Source: Blastocystis hominis (Eukaryota > Sar > Bigyra > Opalinata > Blastocystidae). From it: a DNA stretch of 64,000 nt. The notes below the pieces were generated by a model. It saw nothing but the letters and a program-made list of their open reading frames with translations. It was not told the origin of the DNA and made no database searches. Position 1 is the stretch's first letter, and every line of letters starts with the position of its first letter. Where the stretch lies: contig NW_013171865.1 in NCBI RefSeq assembly GCF_000151665.1, positions 650,001-714,000 on the forward strand, in the 5' to 3' direction. Positions 10,616 to 23,840 of this stretch are shown here, piece by piece. Both the position numbers and the translations under genes were made by a program.

Positions 10616-13600
10616 ATGAACGGATTTGTTCTTTTTTTGTTGACTGGTATTATTGCTTGCTTTTGCACCGAAAGTAGGTGTTTTTCTTGTTCCTCAGGTG
10701 TAGCTGATATTGTTTATTTAAATATTCAAAAGTTTTCGTTATATCAGCACCGGGGCATACTGGTTCGCGTAGCCTCGGAGAAATTGCCATTTACGTTTAC
10801 GTGCGATGATTTTAGCGTGGTTTCTGATGGAACCCAAGCGCGTGTTTTACCTCTTTTGAGTATGCCCAACTCGTGCATCATTTTTGCGATGGATGATCGA
10901 AGTGTTAGCATTAAGTATAATCATTCCATTTCGAAAGAGTTGGGTCATGATGTGTTATACACTAGTGAACTTCTTGAGATCCCGTTGGAGGACCAGACAA
11001 GTAAGTGCTTTTGCAGCGTTTTACCAAGAAGGCGGCTCATCGGTTCTACTCTCCCATCGAAAGGAAGGGTACTCGGGTCTGCAGATCCTTACCGTGGTGT
11101 TGCCTTCTACACCGATCCGCCCGTTAACCGAAGACCTATTTTCTCTGACCTCCTGCAATCTTCTCCCCCTCTCGCAAACGAACCTAACCTATCAATTTAT
11201 TATTCGCTTACAAACCGCGCCGTGCACAATCACACTTCCCGACTTCTCCCTGCAGCAACTGGGCCTTTCCCACACCCTGGCGAATTCGCTCACGGTAATC
11301 CAGCAGGAAATTACATTTCAAGGGGATTTGTCGTGCTGGCAGCAGCAATCCTACTCCATGAAATCGTTCGTGTCGTGTATCGTGTCCTTCACGAGCCAAA
11401 TCTCGTTTTTCAACGTGAACCACGTGAGTCTGGTGGGAGGCAAAGTCGTGACGTTCTCCATTCTGAACGATGGGGAGGCAGACACATCGCAAGTGTTTCT
11501 GTACATCGAAATGGACGCAGAAGCAAGCGAGATGCAGATCGGTCTGCTCTACGGCGCCGCGTATAACGATCTGGGGCATCGATCGATGCTGGTGGACTCG
11601 CAGAAGCTCTCGGTTTCGAACGGCCCGTTCGCGGTGACGTTGGAGGACCACAGCTCGGACAATCCGTGCTTGGACGGGTTTTATGAGTTGTATGTGACGG
11701 CGTCGAATCGATTGCCGGGGTTTTCGGAGGACGCGCTGATCTTATCGCAGTCGACGGTGAAGGAAATCGCGCGCATGGACGACTCTACGTAGAGGAACGG
11801 AGGGCGTGTGAGGTAGATTTAAAGTGACGATCACAACGTCCACATCGCCGCCGATTAAAGTGCGGATCGCGAGCGGCATGCTGTTCGATGAGTTTTATAA
11901 CCCCAACTCGGAGTCCAACGAAGTGGTTCTGACGGATGGTAGGAGAGGACGAGAAGAATAACGCGGAGATTGCTCGAAGCCCGTGATTTCGCTCCCATTC
12001 AGCACTTTCTACACCAACTCCGATCTCGTTATGTTTAGTTATAACGTCTCGACCCACATCGCGTCGTACAGCTCCAGCCATTTAAAAGTGTCCACCGGGA
12101 AGCGCTGTCCCATCTACCAGCTGGACTCGCCTTCCTTTCGATTCTACTGCTACATCACCGAGAACACGGAGACCAAATTCGAGTTCGAGCCCGGCTGCTT
12201 CACGAACAGCATGGGGCTGACGAACGAAGTTACTGTCTTCGTGGTGGTCCACTCCGCCGCCAAGCTGACAGCGTCGCTTTCGTGGAGGAGTCGCGCGTTC
12301 GTCCCGCTCGTGATGCAAATCGAGTTCTCGCAGTCGATGGACTGGAGTGTGTATCGGTTGCAAGACTGGATCCAAGTCTCGAACGGCGTCGTGGACGAGC
12401 TCGAAGTGGAGGACGACACCAACGTCGAAGTGTACATCATTCCGAAATCGCGAGGCGAGCTGGTCGTCACGCTCACGAACCGTCGATTGTGGATGGGCGG
12501 AGTCATCGGTAGAATCCAATTCCGCGTATTTAACGAGCCGATGCGGGAATGTTCTGGAGGCCTCGCTCGAGCTGGAGACCACCACCAACTTCTCGAACGT
12601 CTACACGCACATGGTGGCCTACACAACGCTCAGCTATCACGCTCCCTTCCCCATCTACATCCTCTTCTCTGAGCCCATGAACTTTACCACGGACGCGCTC
12701 TCGATCACTGGCGGAGACGTGCTGGGCGTGACCCATCTCACCTCCACGCCTCTCTTCACTTCCGAGGAGTGGTACAGCGATCTCCTCGATATCTACCTCT
12801 TCTATGTGCGGCCGTCCAGCTCGCAGATCACCAACGTGACGGTGGTTCTCCCGTTCCGCGCGCTGCAAAGCGTTTCGGGGCAGTACAATCTGCAGAGCAA
12901 TCAAGTCGCGCTGTCCTTCGTGCAGGACGGAGCCTCGTGCTTATCCTCTCGGTTCACGAATCGAAATCCGTACGAAGTGATCGTGCAGTACCCGTATGCG
13001 ATCACGGGAACGGTGGCGGCCAGTTCGATTATTGTGGAGGGATGCAGAGTGGTCGATGTGAGTATTGTGCAGAAGAACCGACTTCGCATTGTCCTGAAGA
13101 TTTTGGCGGAAGGAAAGGGACACATGACGATTCCATCGGGACTGAGTCTCAGTATGAATGGAGACGTTTCGGAGCGGTTCGAGTGGGATTTCGAATACGG
13201 TTTGGACGGGGAAGAGGGATGATGGATAGACATAACGCCTCCGGAAGCGATGATTTCGTGCGAATCGGACGTGGTGGGAGTGAGCGACGTGAAATGCTGG
13301 ATCGAGCTGAGCAATGATGTGGTGGGAATGAACAAAGACTGCATCGAAATGAACGAAAACGGCATCGTGGGTTTTGAAGTGCAGGACTGACGGATAGATC
13401 GAGTCCTTTTCGAACGTGTCGCCCTCCTATTATGAGCTGATGGTCAACGGCGCGAACGACGGACTGATTTCGTTTTTTATTAAGGACGGCTGCTTCATGG
13501 ACTACAGCGGCAATTACAACATTCGATCGAATTCGATCTCGCTGCACAAGGGTTTCATCTGCGGATCGATTCCTCATCCATAGACACGGTTGTGATTCAG

Positions 13601-16600
13601 CCGACATTCACTCCGATCTCTTCGCTCTCCTCGTCCAACGTGCTTCGCGATCTCATCGCGAAGAACATCTCGCTCCAATCGATCGATTGGTCCAGCTCGG
13701 CGTACTTCATCCAAATCATCGCGTCCTTCGAGCAGCAGCCCGTGAAGCACATCAATCTGGACCGGATCCATGTGCGTCACGGAAGCATTCACGGTGCATC
13801 GCAGCAAGACTCGCTCTGGCTCTTCTACGTGTGTCCGTACCATCAGGGATTGATTCAGGTGTGGTCGGACGAAGGAGCCTTTCTGGACGATTCGGGACAT
13901 GCGTCGAGGCCGTCCGAATTGCTAGAGCTGAACGTGGAGTTCGAGTGGAACCAGTGCCACTTCGTGTCGCTCTCGGAAGTGAACGATCTCTTCGTGATCC
14001 AAGTGGATGTGCTGTGCGAGCGATCCATCACCATCGCGCCGTCCAATCTCTCCATCACCAACGCCACGCTTCTCTCCACTTCCTACCACACCGACTCCGT
14101 CAATCCTCCTCTCTCCCATCCTGTACTTCTCTTAAAGCCGCAGCTCTCCGAGGCCACGATCTCGGTCAGCTTTACGCCCTCCTTCATTCGCGAGAACCAA
14201 ATTAAAGTGACATCGTTGACCATCTCGTACTCCGCAGTGCCGCCAACCATCACCGCTGAAGAATTAACGTCCAGCGCCGGGACGGTTCGTGTGTTCAATG
14301 TGTCCTGCGACATGGAGTGCACACACTGGGAATTGCTCACGGCTGTGCTGATCTCGAGTGGTGATGCGTTGGCTGTGTATCCGTACGATGGATCGTGGAA
14401 GAAGAAGGCCGTGTCGATGCGCGTGGTGGTGGATATTAAGAAGAATCAGGCGGGATCGATCTATTTCACGGGCGTGCAGAACGAACGAGGCGTGAAAGGA
14501 GTGTGGAAGGGAGAGAGCCTTCCAATCAGCGGATCGAAAGGTAGGCACACGGCGCGAAAAAGAGGGTGATGCATAGACCAAATCCGCCCCGTCTTTTTAT
14601 ATTATCACATGTCCTCGGAGAACGTGACATTCACGATGATCACGTCCAATTTCACACGCGCCTCTTCGCATTCTCTCCTCATCACGACCTCTTATTGGAA
14701 CTCCTCCGTGGCTCTGCTCTCGCCCAGCGTCCTCATTCTCGAAGGATCCATCACGTCGGTGCGCTACTCCTGCAAGCTCGACCCCGGCAGCTACTACGCT
14801 CGCTTCCAATACTGTACTCCCATTCCTCCCATCTCATCCAGGCACTTTCAGCGAATGCACCGACCCCTGGGATTCTCGCTATAGCACCGAGATCGCCTTC
14901 CAAGTCCCGGAATACGGCTCGTGTTATCTTCGATCGGACCCTCTCTTCATCTCCACTCTCGTTCCGGCCGTCGTGACATTGATCTGCTCCTGCGACACGC
15001 TCGTTCTCACGTCCTATTGGCTCAGCGCGCAGCAGAACACCCTCATCAATCTGGGTCCTACAAAGCAAGGCGGCATGCAGCTCCTCGTCTTGGTTCCTTA
15101 CAACGAAACGCAGGAAGTGAGTGTGATGCAAGGCGCTTTGATGGGGTACGAGCACGTGATGCTCCCCGCGATCGCGCCGCTGAAGCTTCGCTTCACGACG
15201 ACGCGCATTATGCCCGTGTTCGAAGGCATTCAGCAGACGGACAATGTAATCACGGCCTCGATCTCGTTCTCGCACGCCATGGTGTTCGATGGACTGTCCG
15301 ACAGCTGGCTGCTCGTTCAGGATTCGTCGTCGGTGCTGGTCGATCTGAGCGAGTCAACGATGTACCGACTGCATCTCCGGATCACGTTTGTGGTGCCCGG
15401 GAGTGTGAACATCACCTTTAAAAGCGGGGTTTGCTACTGCCGATCGACCGGAGAGTTCAATCTCGCCTCCGACATGATCGAAGTGAGCTACGCCGAGGAG
15501 CTCTTTTCGTTCACATCCAACTTCGAAGACCGACAGGAGGTCACAAGCTCCAATATCGAGCTTTCTCTCACCGCGGAGGACTTGCTCGTGTCGATTTGGC
15601 CGGATAATTTCGAAGTGGAGAACTGCAAGATCGCGCAGTTCAACCAGGGCGTCGTGGAGGGCGCGACCGTCGTCTCGATTGGTCTCCATATTCTGCAGCC
15701 CGGCGAGTTTTCGATCACGCTGCCCGCTCGGTCGGTGCAGCTGGTCACCGGGAAGTATAACGATCGCTGGGGCATCGTGGCTACGTTTGTGGAGGGTTGT
15801 TTGTGCGGGGATGGGCTGAGTGCGTAGATACGGTAAAAGCATCGGTCGTTATGAGCGATCTCCTCGGAAAGCCGGCTCTCAACATTCCGCTGCTGGTGGA
15901 TATTCGGTTTTCGAAGAAGGTGGCTCAGCTGAACGCTTCCTGCTTCGATTTGGTGAATATCAACAATCTCAACATCATCGGATTCAATCCGTACTTCGTG
16001 GTGCACGCGTTCCCCCACGACGAAGGCTTGTGTTCGATCCAGCTGAAAGAACGTGAGCTTTGCCTGCTTCCATTGAGCTGTTTAGATTGTGTTCTGACGG
16101 CTTCCAAAACGGAAACCTTCCCCGGCACCGACCGAATCGTTGCGTTCTTTGACGTGCAGGCGCCCACCGTGGCGTTCCCGCTGGGCGACAAAGTGTTCCT
16201 CTCGTCCAAATTCTATCAGATCATCCAGTACAGCGAGCCCACGAACGCGTTGGCGAACTACAAGTATTTAGAGCTGCAGAACACCGCGCTGAACTCGGTG
16301 ATCGACGTGTCTCCCACGCTGTAGGAATTGGGGGTCGTGTTGAATGCAGACATCTCATGAGCTTGAATTACGATGGGGAGCTCGAGGGAACGGGGAGGTT
16401 GCTCTTTCCGGAGAATGTGATTCAGGACGAAGCGAAGAACAAGATGACGGGGCGGCCAGTGTTGCGTTATCGCGCACGTAGAACCTGAGAGGGAGGATTG
16501 ATCGTAGGACTGCGATTCCCTTTCGTCTTCTCGGCGTCGCTGCGCGAATCGCGCGAATTGCCCTTGAAGCTCACGCTCTCGATGATATTGAATTCGAATT

Positions 16601-19600
16601 CCACGCCGCCTTCCATGCAGGAATGGATCCAAGACGGGGAGTTCCGTTTTGAACCCACGTGCTGGCTTCTTGAGAGTGCGCAGAGGGATGAATTGGTGAA
16701 GTATAGATGACACGATGACGGAGATTCACGAAGTCTCGATGGACAATCCCTCCGATTTGACTTCCGAGGATTCCGAGGATTCCAATGATTCCAATAATCA
16801 TAAGGAGTCGAAAGATCCCAAGCACTCAAAGCACTCAAAGCACTCAAAGAATTTGGAGGATCCCATGGACGTGAAGGACTCAACGACCGAGAAGAACCCG
16901 CGCAATCTGAAGGACCAAACGCAGGTGCTTCATCGGTACCTCTACGTGCGACCTCCCTACCCCGGCTTTGTTCTCTGCCAAGTGGAAGTGTTCAGCCACC
17001 AAGGCACGCAGTCCGAGGGCATTCTCAACGAGGTGGTCCGCTACATCCCCTCCACCATCCAGCCCGTGCTCTCCATGCTCGAGCCGGTCATTTACGGGAG
17101 CGGCGAAGGCGGCGAGAGCGGCGAGGGCGGCTCGCTGGATCGCTACCTCACCATCCGCCTGGAGATCGACCAGACTGTCGAGGTCTGCGAGCCGTACTTC
17201 CTCTCCCTCACCAGCTGCTCGCTGGCCCGCGTCTCACATCGCTCGGACAACCCCTTCTCGACGATCTGCGACTACGAACTGGAGTGCGCCAACTCCGGCC
17301 ACAAGCTCTTCCAAGTGAGCAAGTTCGCCGTGGAGTCGGTGGGCGGCGGGTACAACCGCGAGGCCGTCATTCTGGACATCCCCTACGAGAAGTCGCGGCC
17401 TTCGATCACGCTGCTGGACGTCACGGGAAGCGGCGGCTTGGCGTCGGAGCGATCCCTCCTCGCCGTGTTTTCGCACGATGTCGGCGAGCTCCCGATCACG
17501 GCGATCGTGTGCGAGGATTGCTTGGTGCTTCGCCAGAATCGGCTCAACGCGCGTCTCCTGCAGTTCAGCGTGGTGTCGTCGCGCGAAGCCACGCCGGGCA
17601 TCACGATGCGCTGCTACATCTCCGAGAACGTGGTGAAGAACGCGGCGGGGATGTTCAACGTGCGGAGCACCGCGCTGTCGCTCTTCGTCCCCACCGGGCC
17701 CTTGCTCATCTTCTTCCAGCCCATGCCGCCGATCACCAGCAACAGCACCTTGGTGTTCTCGCTGATCACCTCCGAGCCGTTCTCCTTGCTCTACCCCGAG
17801 GACTTCACCGTCCGGAACGGCTACATCGTGAACATCGACACCGTGCCGCAGCCCATCACGCACGACGACCTCTCGCTCTTCTCCTACGCGCTCACCGTCA
17901 AGGCCACCATCGAGGGCAGCGTCTGCATCGACCTCGCGAAGAGTCCTCTCCGTTCTCTCCACTCACGTATAGACACGCTCACCACACACGTCCACCACAT
18001 GCGCAACCCGCTTCCCCTCTCCGCCTGCTGCGACTACGACAGCCTCTTCCCCTACCTCATCGCCGCGTCTCCCTCCGTCCCGGTCACCAACACGCGGCTC
18101 TTCTGGATGGTCTTCGAGTTCTCCGAGCCCCTGCTCCTCCTCTACAACCCCGCGCTTTCCTTCCTCGAGAACCTCCAGCTCTTCAGCGTCGAGCGCCTTC
18201 TCTCCACGCTCTGCGCCCCGGGCATGTCCGGCCAGTGCATCTCCTTCGGTAATGCCCAGGTCCGCGACGCCGCCGTCGCCTCCAACCGCCTCGCCTTCCA
18301 GCTCGAGGTCACGCAGGACGGGACCGTCACCGCGCACATCCCGCGGGAATTGATCACCGACTGGGTGGGGAACCAGCTGAAGGAGGACGTCGACAAGTCC
18401 ATCGACGTGCGCGGCAGCGACATCACGCTCGTCTCCGCGCAGCTCATCGCGTTCTCCCGCGGTTCCTTCAGGCCGGAGGTGCGCTTCCAGTTCTCCACGG
18501 CCGTCGAGATCGCGCCGAATTCCACGCGGTCGATCTGCTCCTGGGACGGGCGCTCCGCCGCGCGCCACTGCGTCGCCCCGCGGGACACGCGCATCCTGGG
18601 GGACGCGGTGCGCGTGGACGTGGACTCTGTGTATTCCCCGCGGAACACCTACGCGATCTCGATCCCCCCCGGGTATCTCTGCGACCGCTACCGGAACTTC
18701 TACGAGGGCTTCGCCGAGGGCTCCTTCCGCGTGTCGACGCGCATGCTCTGGCCGATCGAGCTGGCGCACGCGGCGAACCCGGGGTGGATCGCCGTGGCGC
18801 TTCTGCTCTTCCTCGCGGGAGGCTTCATCGCGATCGCGGGGTGGGGGTGCTGGAGGGCCGTGACGGATAGATACAAGAACGTGTATCACAGCGTGATCGC
18901 CGCGAACGCGCTGCTCGTCGCGCTGGTCTATCTGGCCTGCTGCTTACTGCTTTTGGCCGAGTGGACGCAGAAGATCCCGCCGCTCCTCGTGGACTGCGTC
19001 GTGCTGCTCCTCGCCGCGCTGGCGCTGGCCTCCAGCGTGGCGGTCATCCGCGTGGCCCCGTCGCTGGCGCTGCGGCTCTTCGGCGCGACGCTGGGCTTCG
19101 TGCTGGGCGTCGGACTGGAGCGATTGGCCACCGACTGCGTGCTCTACGCGATCGGGTTCATCGCGGGGTACCTCGCTTCGCCTCCCTCTCACGGCTAGCG
19201 ATCTCTATCTCGCCTTCGCGCTGCTCCCGGTCTTCTTCGCGGTGGTTTTCGCGGGGATCCCGATGCGATGGCAGTGGCAGTTCCTCGCGGGGATCGCGGT
19301 GACGGCGAGCGGATTCCTCGTGGAGGCCGTGTTCCTGACGATCATGGAGAGTCTGCACGCGACGAAGATGCTCGGGAAGTCGTGCAATCTGCTGGCGGAC
19401 GGGATGGAGCTGCTGACGTTCGGCGTGGTGGCGATGGGCGCGTATCACATCCAGCGCAAAGTGGGGGCGAAGGGGGCGAGCGAGGCGTAGGTCTACGCGA
19501 CGGAGCAGTTCCATGAGTACTACTTCGGGAAGGGGACGAAGACGGGGAAGAAGCGCGAGAAGAAGGGCGGAAAGAGCGGAAAAGGCGCGAAGAACGCGAA

Positions 19601-19736
19601 GAACGCGCAGAAGATGAAGAAGAAGTCGAAGAAGGAGGAAAAGTGGGCGAAGGAGAGGGGGATGACGCGTAGGAAGGCGCAGTATCCGATGCAGGAGATC
19701 GAGGAGGGGAGTCTATCGTGTATTACCAATGTTTAG
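10616..19736 (+). CDS. Giant surface protein: Ig-like repeats plus multi-pass membrane C-terminus
   Basis: About 2,890 residues after removal of about 15 introns of 28-36 nt; the total frame closes. It starts with a signal peptide (MNGFVLFLLTGIIACFC). The ectodomain repeats a pattern like bacterial Ig-like domains (Big_12 type): hydrophobic-FSEPM or IEFSQSM, then an xxNGxV block, then a Val/Thr-rich strand ending in GNQ or similar. Examples are FSEPMNF, IRFSKKV, ISFSHAMVF, FEFSEPL, FQFSTAV. A Lys/Ser/Asp-rich linker (KHSKHSKHSK) is coded near 16,830. The C-terminus has 7-8 hydrophobic helices (18,780-19,460), then a Lys/Gly-rich cytoplasmic tail (19,540-19,680). Introns I could place include 11939-11968 and 12526-12559. 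The encoded stop is TAG. Adhesion or sensing at the surface is inference. Confidence 0.75.
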
Positions 19737-19777
19737 TTGTACCATTCCCATGTTTGTGAACATACTTTTTTTTGTTA

Positions 19778-21225
19778 ATGAATACTCAGGATACTTTTCA
19801 GCTGCCAGCGTCGTGCTTCGATGCGATTCCCTTCTTTAAGGAATCGGATAGTTTGCGAGAAAACGCATTATGTTTCTCTGATCTCGTTGTGGCTTATTGT
19901 CTGCGGTGGAAGGGAATTGAGCTGTGTGTGTCCGTAATGAAAAATCTCGGATACTCGGAACGTAATTATGTGAAACGTGTACTGGATTCCCTTCTAAGTC
20001 AGCTCCATACGATGAAACACTCCTATAACTTCGAGGAGTCCGAGGGAACTGTAAGGATTTAGAATGAAACTCAGTGATAGAATTGTCTGCGTCAAAAGTA
20101 TAAAAGCGCGTACTATGCGTGTCTACAGTACAGTTCAATTCCAAATAATGTGATTCCGATGTACTCCGTTTCTCGTTCGTTTCATCTAGGGAGCTTGCTA
20201 CTTTATATTCTCATGTTGTTTTGTATCTGGATACGTTGGAGTCCTGGAGCTCCATTACCGACGAAGTCAGCTCCTTGTCCTCGCATCATGTCTAGGAGAA
20301 GAGGCTCCGCACGTTCTGCAAGTTCCAGTGCGCGAAGCTCATTCAGGAGCCGTTCCCTGTGCCGGAGCCCGTCCCATTCGTTCTTGCTTGTAATGTAGAA
20401 AGTCCTCCAGCGCCTCGGATTGGAGAGACCGGAAGCGCCTGCGACGATCCAAGTAACAACCGAAAATCCAGATCCCGCATCAGAGACATTAGCCAAGCCT
20501 GTGCCCACCGATGCTAGCGCGCAGGCTCCGCTGGTTCCACAAGTTGTGGACGTGCCTGCCGTTCCAACGCCTGTGGATCCAGCCTCTTCTCAATCATTGA
20601 GTACGAGCATGTCGAGCTCGTCATCCCCTCTACCTAGGCCAACTCTGCTTCGTTCTTCGTCTCGCTCTTCCACACCGAGAGAAGTAGCAACTCCCACGAG
20701 CGATCTTGTAAATGATGCGACGGCTGCTGCACAATCGGCTGTTCAGCTGAGCAAAACACTGATGCAGAGTCTCTACCCTAAAGGCAAACAGAATGATGGC
20801 GCAAATCACTCCCCAGCATTTCCCTCCACATTAGATCCCATCTTGGAGCATTCCGATATAGGGAACGAACTAAACAAATTGACCGAGTCTATAAAAGCGC
20901 AGGCACTTGCAAACTTTGAGGAAATTGCAGATGAAGAGGATGATGAGGTCGATGTGGAGAAAGAACTCGGTCTTCCGGAATTGCCAAATGGAGAATCCAC
21001 TAGCGAGCCGGATTTGCTGATGCTTGATTTTGCTGAGATGTCGCGCGTCCAGCAGCATTTTTGGCTGAATGAATTAATGAGAAAAGGGTTGGAATTGGCG
21101 GGAAAACTTCGCGTTGGAATCTGAGTTTTCGGGTAATGTGTAGGATGAACATCCCTCGGAGGATGCGGAGGAATTATGTCTGATTTTGCAGAAGGCGAAC
21201 GAAGCTGCGAGCTATACATCGAATT
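19778..21225 (+). CDS. Acidic/Pro-Ser-rich protein, unknown function, poly(A)-made stop
   Basis: No family recognised. The N-terminal exon (MNTQDTFQLPASCFDAIPFF...) is helical and followed by a 30-nt intron ending at about 20079. Splicing between 20150 and 20420 is ambiguous. The 3' half is one open frame: Pro/Ala/Thr- and Ser-rich, then an acidic stretch (ADEEDDEVDVEKELGLPE) and a helical end (SRVQQHFWLNELMRKGLELA). After a last 31-nt intron the frame runs DEHPSEDAEELCLILQKANE and meets ...TCG AAT T, four bases, TGTTTGTT at 21230 with no stop codon, so TAA would be made at 21225. Convergent with MIC60. Confidence 0.55.
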
Positions 21226-21229
21226 GTTG

Positions 21230-21237
21230 TGTTTGTT
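21230..21237 (+). promoter_or_regulatory. Poly(A) downstream element TGTTTGTT
   Basis: Perfect match four bases after T21225, which is codon position 1 after AAT. The region directly overlaps the 3' end of MIC60 on the opposite strand. Confidence 0.75.
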
Positions 21238-21248
21238 ACAAAGAGAAG

Positions 21249-22510
21249 AAAGATCATTGCGTCCCAAATGCAGTCGCAGTTGCTTCATCACACTCTCGAA
21301 CTTGAGGTGATCGCGCAGTTCCGCTTCCAGAGGCTCCAGCGCGGTCTGTGGCTCTCCCTCCAAACTCTCCAGGACATTAAGTGCGTTTTGCAAATCACCT
21401 CTATTCATTAAAAACTCAAAAATGACAGTGGAACGCACTCTAACAAATATTGATCAGCCTTTTCGAGCTTGAAGAGAGGATCATCTTCATTGAGTCCTTG
21501 CGTTCCAACCACAGAAACGACAACGCGGCTGAGAAGCTGTCCGGCCATACCGACGAGAGAGTTCGTCTTGGCGAGAACGCCGGCCTCGTGTTTCACTTCG
21601 CTGAATCTGCATTCGAGAGAGGGCGAAAAAATGAACTTTTCATAATAATGCATCGTGGAAGGAAGTCCGTTCTCAACGATGGAGGAAGGAAGATTGCCGA
21701 GCAAGTGGATCAAAATCGGATCATCTCCGCTGAGCGACTTCTACAAATTACGTCAGGAAACCCCAAACCGAACCAAGATCTCGACCTCCTTCTCGAGCGA
21801 CCTGCTTTTCAAGGCATCCTCCTGCAACAGAATGGCGTGTTTTTGGAATTCGTGATAACGCTCCAGCTCGTCGATCAAAACGCCCTGCGCCTGCAGCTGC
21901 AGCCGCACCATCTCCGTCTTCTTGTGCAGCTCGGTCTCTTCCTGCAGCCGCTCGGCTCGCTCGCTGGCGGCCTTCTCCACGATGGCCTGGATGCGATCCT
22001 CGAGCGTCCGTCTCCACTTCTGCTCGACCTCCTGCTGGTGGCGCTGCAGCTGGTCCCACTCGTCCATCGAGGCCTCGTACTCGTACTCCTTCCGCGTGCG
22101 CATGTAGAGGTCGTGCAGCTTGGCCTTCGCCTCGCCGAACTTCGTCTCGAATCGCTCGGTGGCGGCGGCGATGGCCTCGTCCTTCTGGGCGCGCAGCTCG
22201 GCTTCGACGCGGCTGCGCAGCTGGGCGGAGTGCTCGGCGAGCTAGCGGTGAGAGAGGACAGGGAAGAGGACCGCGAGGTCGAACTCGGCGCGCTGCTCTT
22301 GCAGGAGCTGGGCGAGGCGCAGGCCTTCCTCGATGGCGGATTGCTGGAGCTGGGACTGGAGCGAGTCGATCTGGGAGCGGAGCTCGGCGAGATGCGCGGC
22401 GTCGGTCTGCGCCTGCAGCTGCGAGGCCAGCGCGTGGAAGCGCGTCGCCACGGTCTGCTCGATCATCGAGATGATCGCCTCGTCCACACTGACAGAGGGG
22501 TCGCTGGGTC

Positions 22511-22544
<34 letters not shown>

Positions 22545-23609
22545 TTCAATGGGTTCGGAGGGCTTAGAAGGGACAGAGGGTTCCACTGATTCCGCTGATT
22601 CCGCTGATTCCACTGGTTCCACTGGTTCCACTGGTTCGCTGGGAGTGGGTTCAATGGGTTGGGCTTGCTCTTCGGGCTCTTCGGGCTCTTCGGGCTCTTC
22701 GGGCTCTTCGGGTTCTTCGGACTCTTCGGGTTTCTCCGTTTCCACAGATTCCTTGGGCTGCTCGAAGGGAGGCTCGGGGTGGATTTCCTCCGATTTCTGG
22801 ACAGGAACCGCTTCCTCTTCTTTTACTTCCACTTCCTCCATTGCTAGTTTCTCCGTTTCCACGGTTTCCTCCTTTGCTTCGCCCACCTCCTCCTTTTCTT
22901 CCTTCACCTCTTCCACTGGCTTCGTCTCCTCCACTTCTTCCTCCTTCTCTCCCTCCATCAACTCCGTTTCCACCTTCTTAAACAACGCGAGCACATCATC
23001 CTCCAGGTCCTTCGAACTCATCTGAATCGAGAAGTTATCGCGCTCCTCGGCCTCCTGGCTCGCTTCTTTCGGCGCTGGCCATCCGAGCGGAATGTATTGA
23101 CGAACGAATGAAACAGTGCGGGGATATTCGGTTTCGCAGCGCTCAAAAAAAGAAGGAGACATTCTACACACTGAAATAGCAAAGAGATCCCAGACTTCAT
23201 TCCTGCGAGCAAAGCAACAGGAAGGCCGATAACAGTCGTTAAGGCAATCTTGGTTCCAGCGCCCATTTTGGCTTTCGCTGCTTTTGGCTTGGGAGGTGGC
23301 GTCTATTCATCCAGATTCGCCTAAAAACATACATTCACAGGCTGTGCAGGTTTTACATTTGTAGCGCTTGGAATCTATGCAATGTAATCAAAATCCCACT
23401 CAATCCAATTCAATAGCAGCAAGGACAAGTGAAAACAATACATACCTTCGTTTCATTCTTCCCGATTTGCTGTTCAACCTTTTTAGCCGCCTGTCCGTTC
23501 GATTCGAAGCGGCGAACGGCTTTGACAACGGATTTCGCTCCTTTGACATTCTGATGAATAATACCGAAAAGAGCAATCTCACTGTTAATTTGTTTAATTT
23601 TGATAACAT
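21249..23609 (-). CDS. MIC60: MICOS subunit MIC60 (mitofilin)
   Basis: Inner-membrane organiser that shapes cristae and crista junctions. Exon sums give exactly 696 codons. MLSKLNKLT...VVKAVRRF is a basic presequence. A Pro/Lys linker leads to one TM (ALTTVIGLPVALLAGMK), then a long Glu/Pro repeat region, coiled coil (QLQAQTDAAHLAELRSQID...) and the mitofilin signature at the end (YLLEGDLQNALNVLESLEGE). Introns are 23551-23582, 23375-23445 (71 nt, unusually long), 23303-23338, 23164-23195, 22242-22271 and two more of 33 and 38 nt. No stop is encoded near the end. CTT T, four bases, TCTTTGTA (two mismatches to the element) would make TAA at 21249. Its presence implies organised inner membranes in the organelle. 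Confidence 0.85.
22495..22765 (-). repeat. Coding Glu/Pro/Val tandem repeats in MIC60
   Basis: Short in-frame repeats: EEPEEPEEPEEP (about 22675-22735) and EPTEPTEPTEP (about 22515-22550), with PVEPVEPVESAESAES between. They form the spacer between the TM anchor and the coiled coil. Such repeats are prone to length change by slippage. Confidence 0.8.
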
Positions 23610-23840
23610 TTGCACAAGATATTCAGACTATTGAAAAAAATGTATTGTTTCAAACAAATCGAACTATGAATACAACTCTGTGCTCAAACACGTTTTACAT
23701 AAATTTAGAGCACAATAATGTAAAAATCATCGCTAATAAAGAAAAAAAGCAAAAGGGGTTTCAGAAAATTCTGGAATTCGGGATTTTCCCCATTTCCCCA
23801 TATACTTCATTCCCATATTATCCGAAAGGTTAACATAGCA

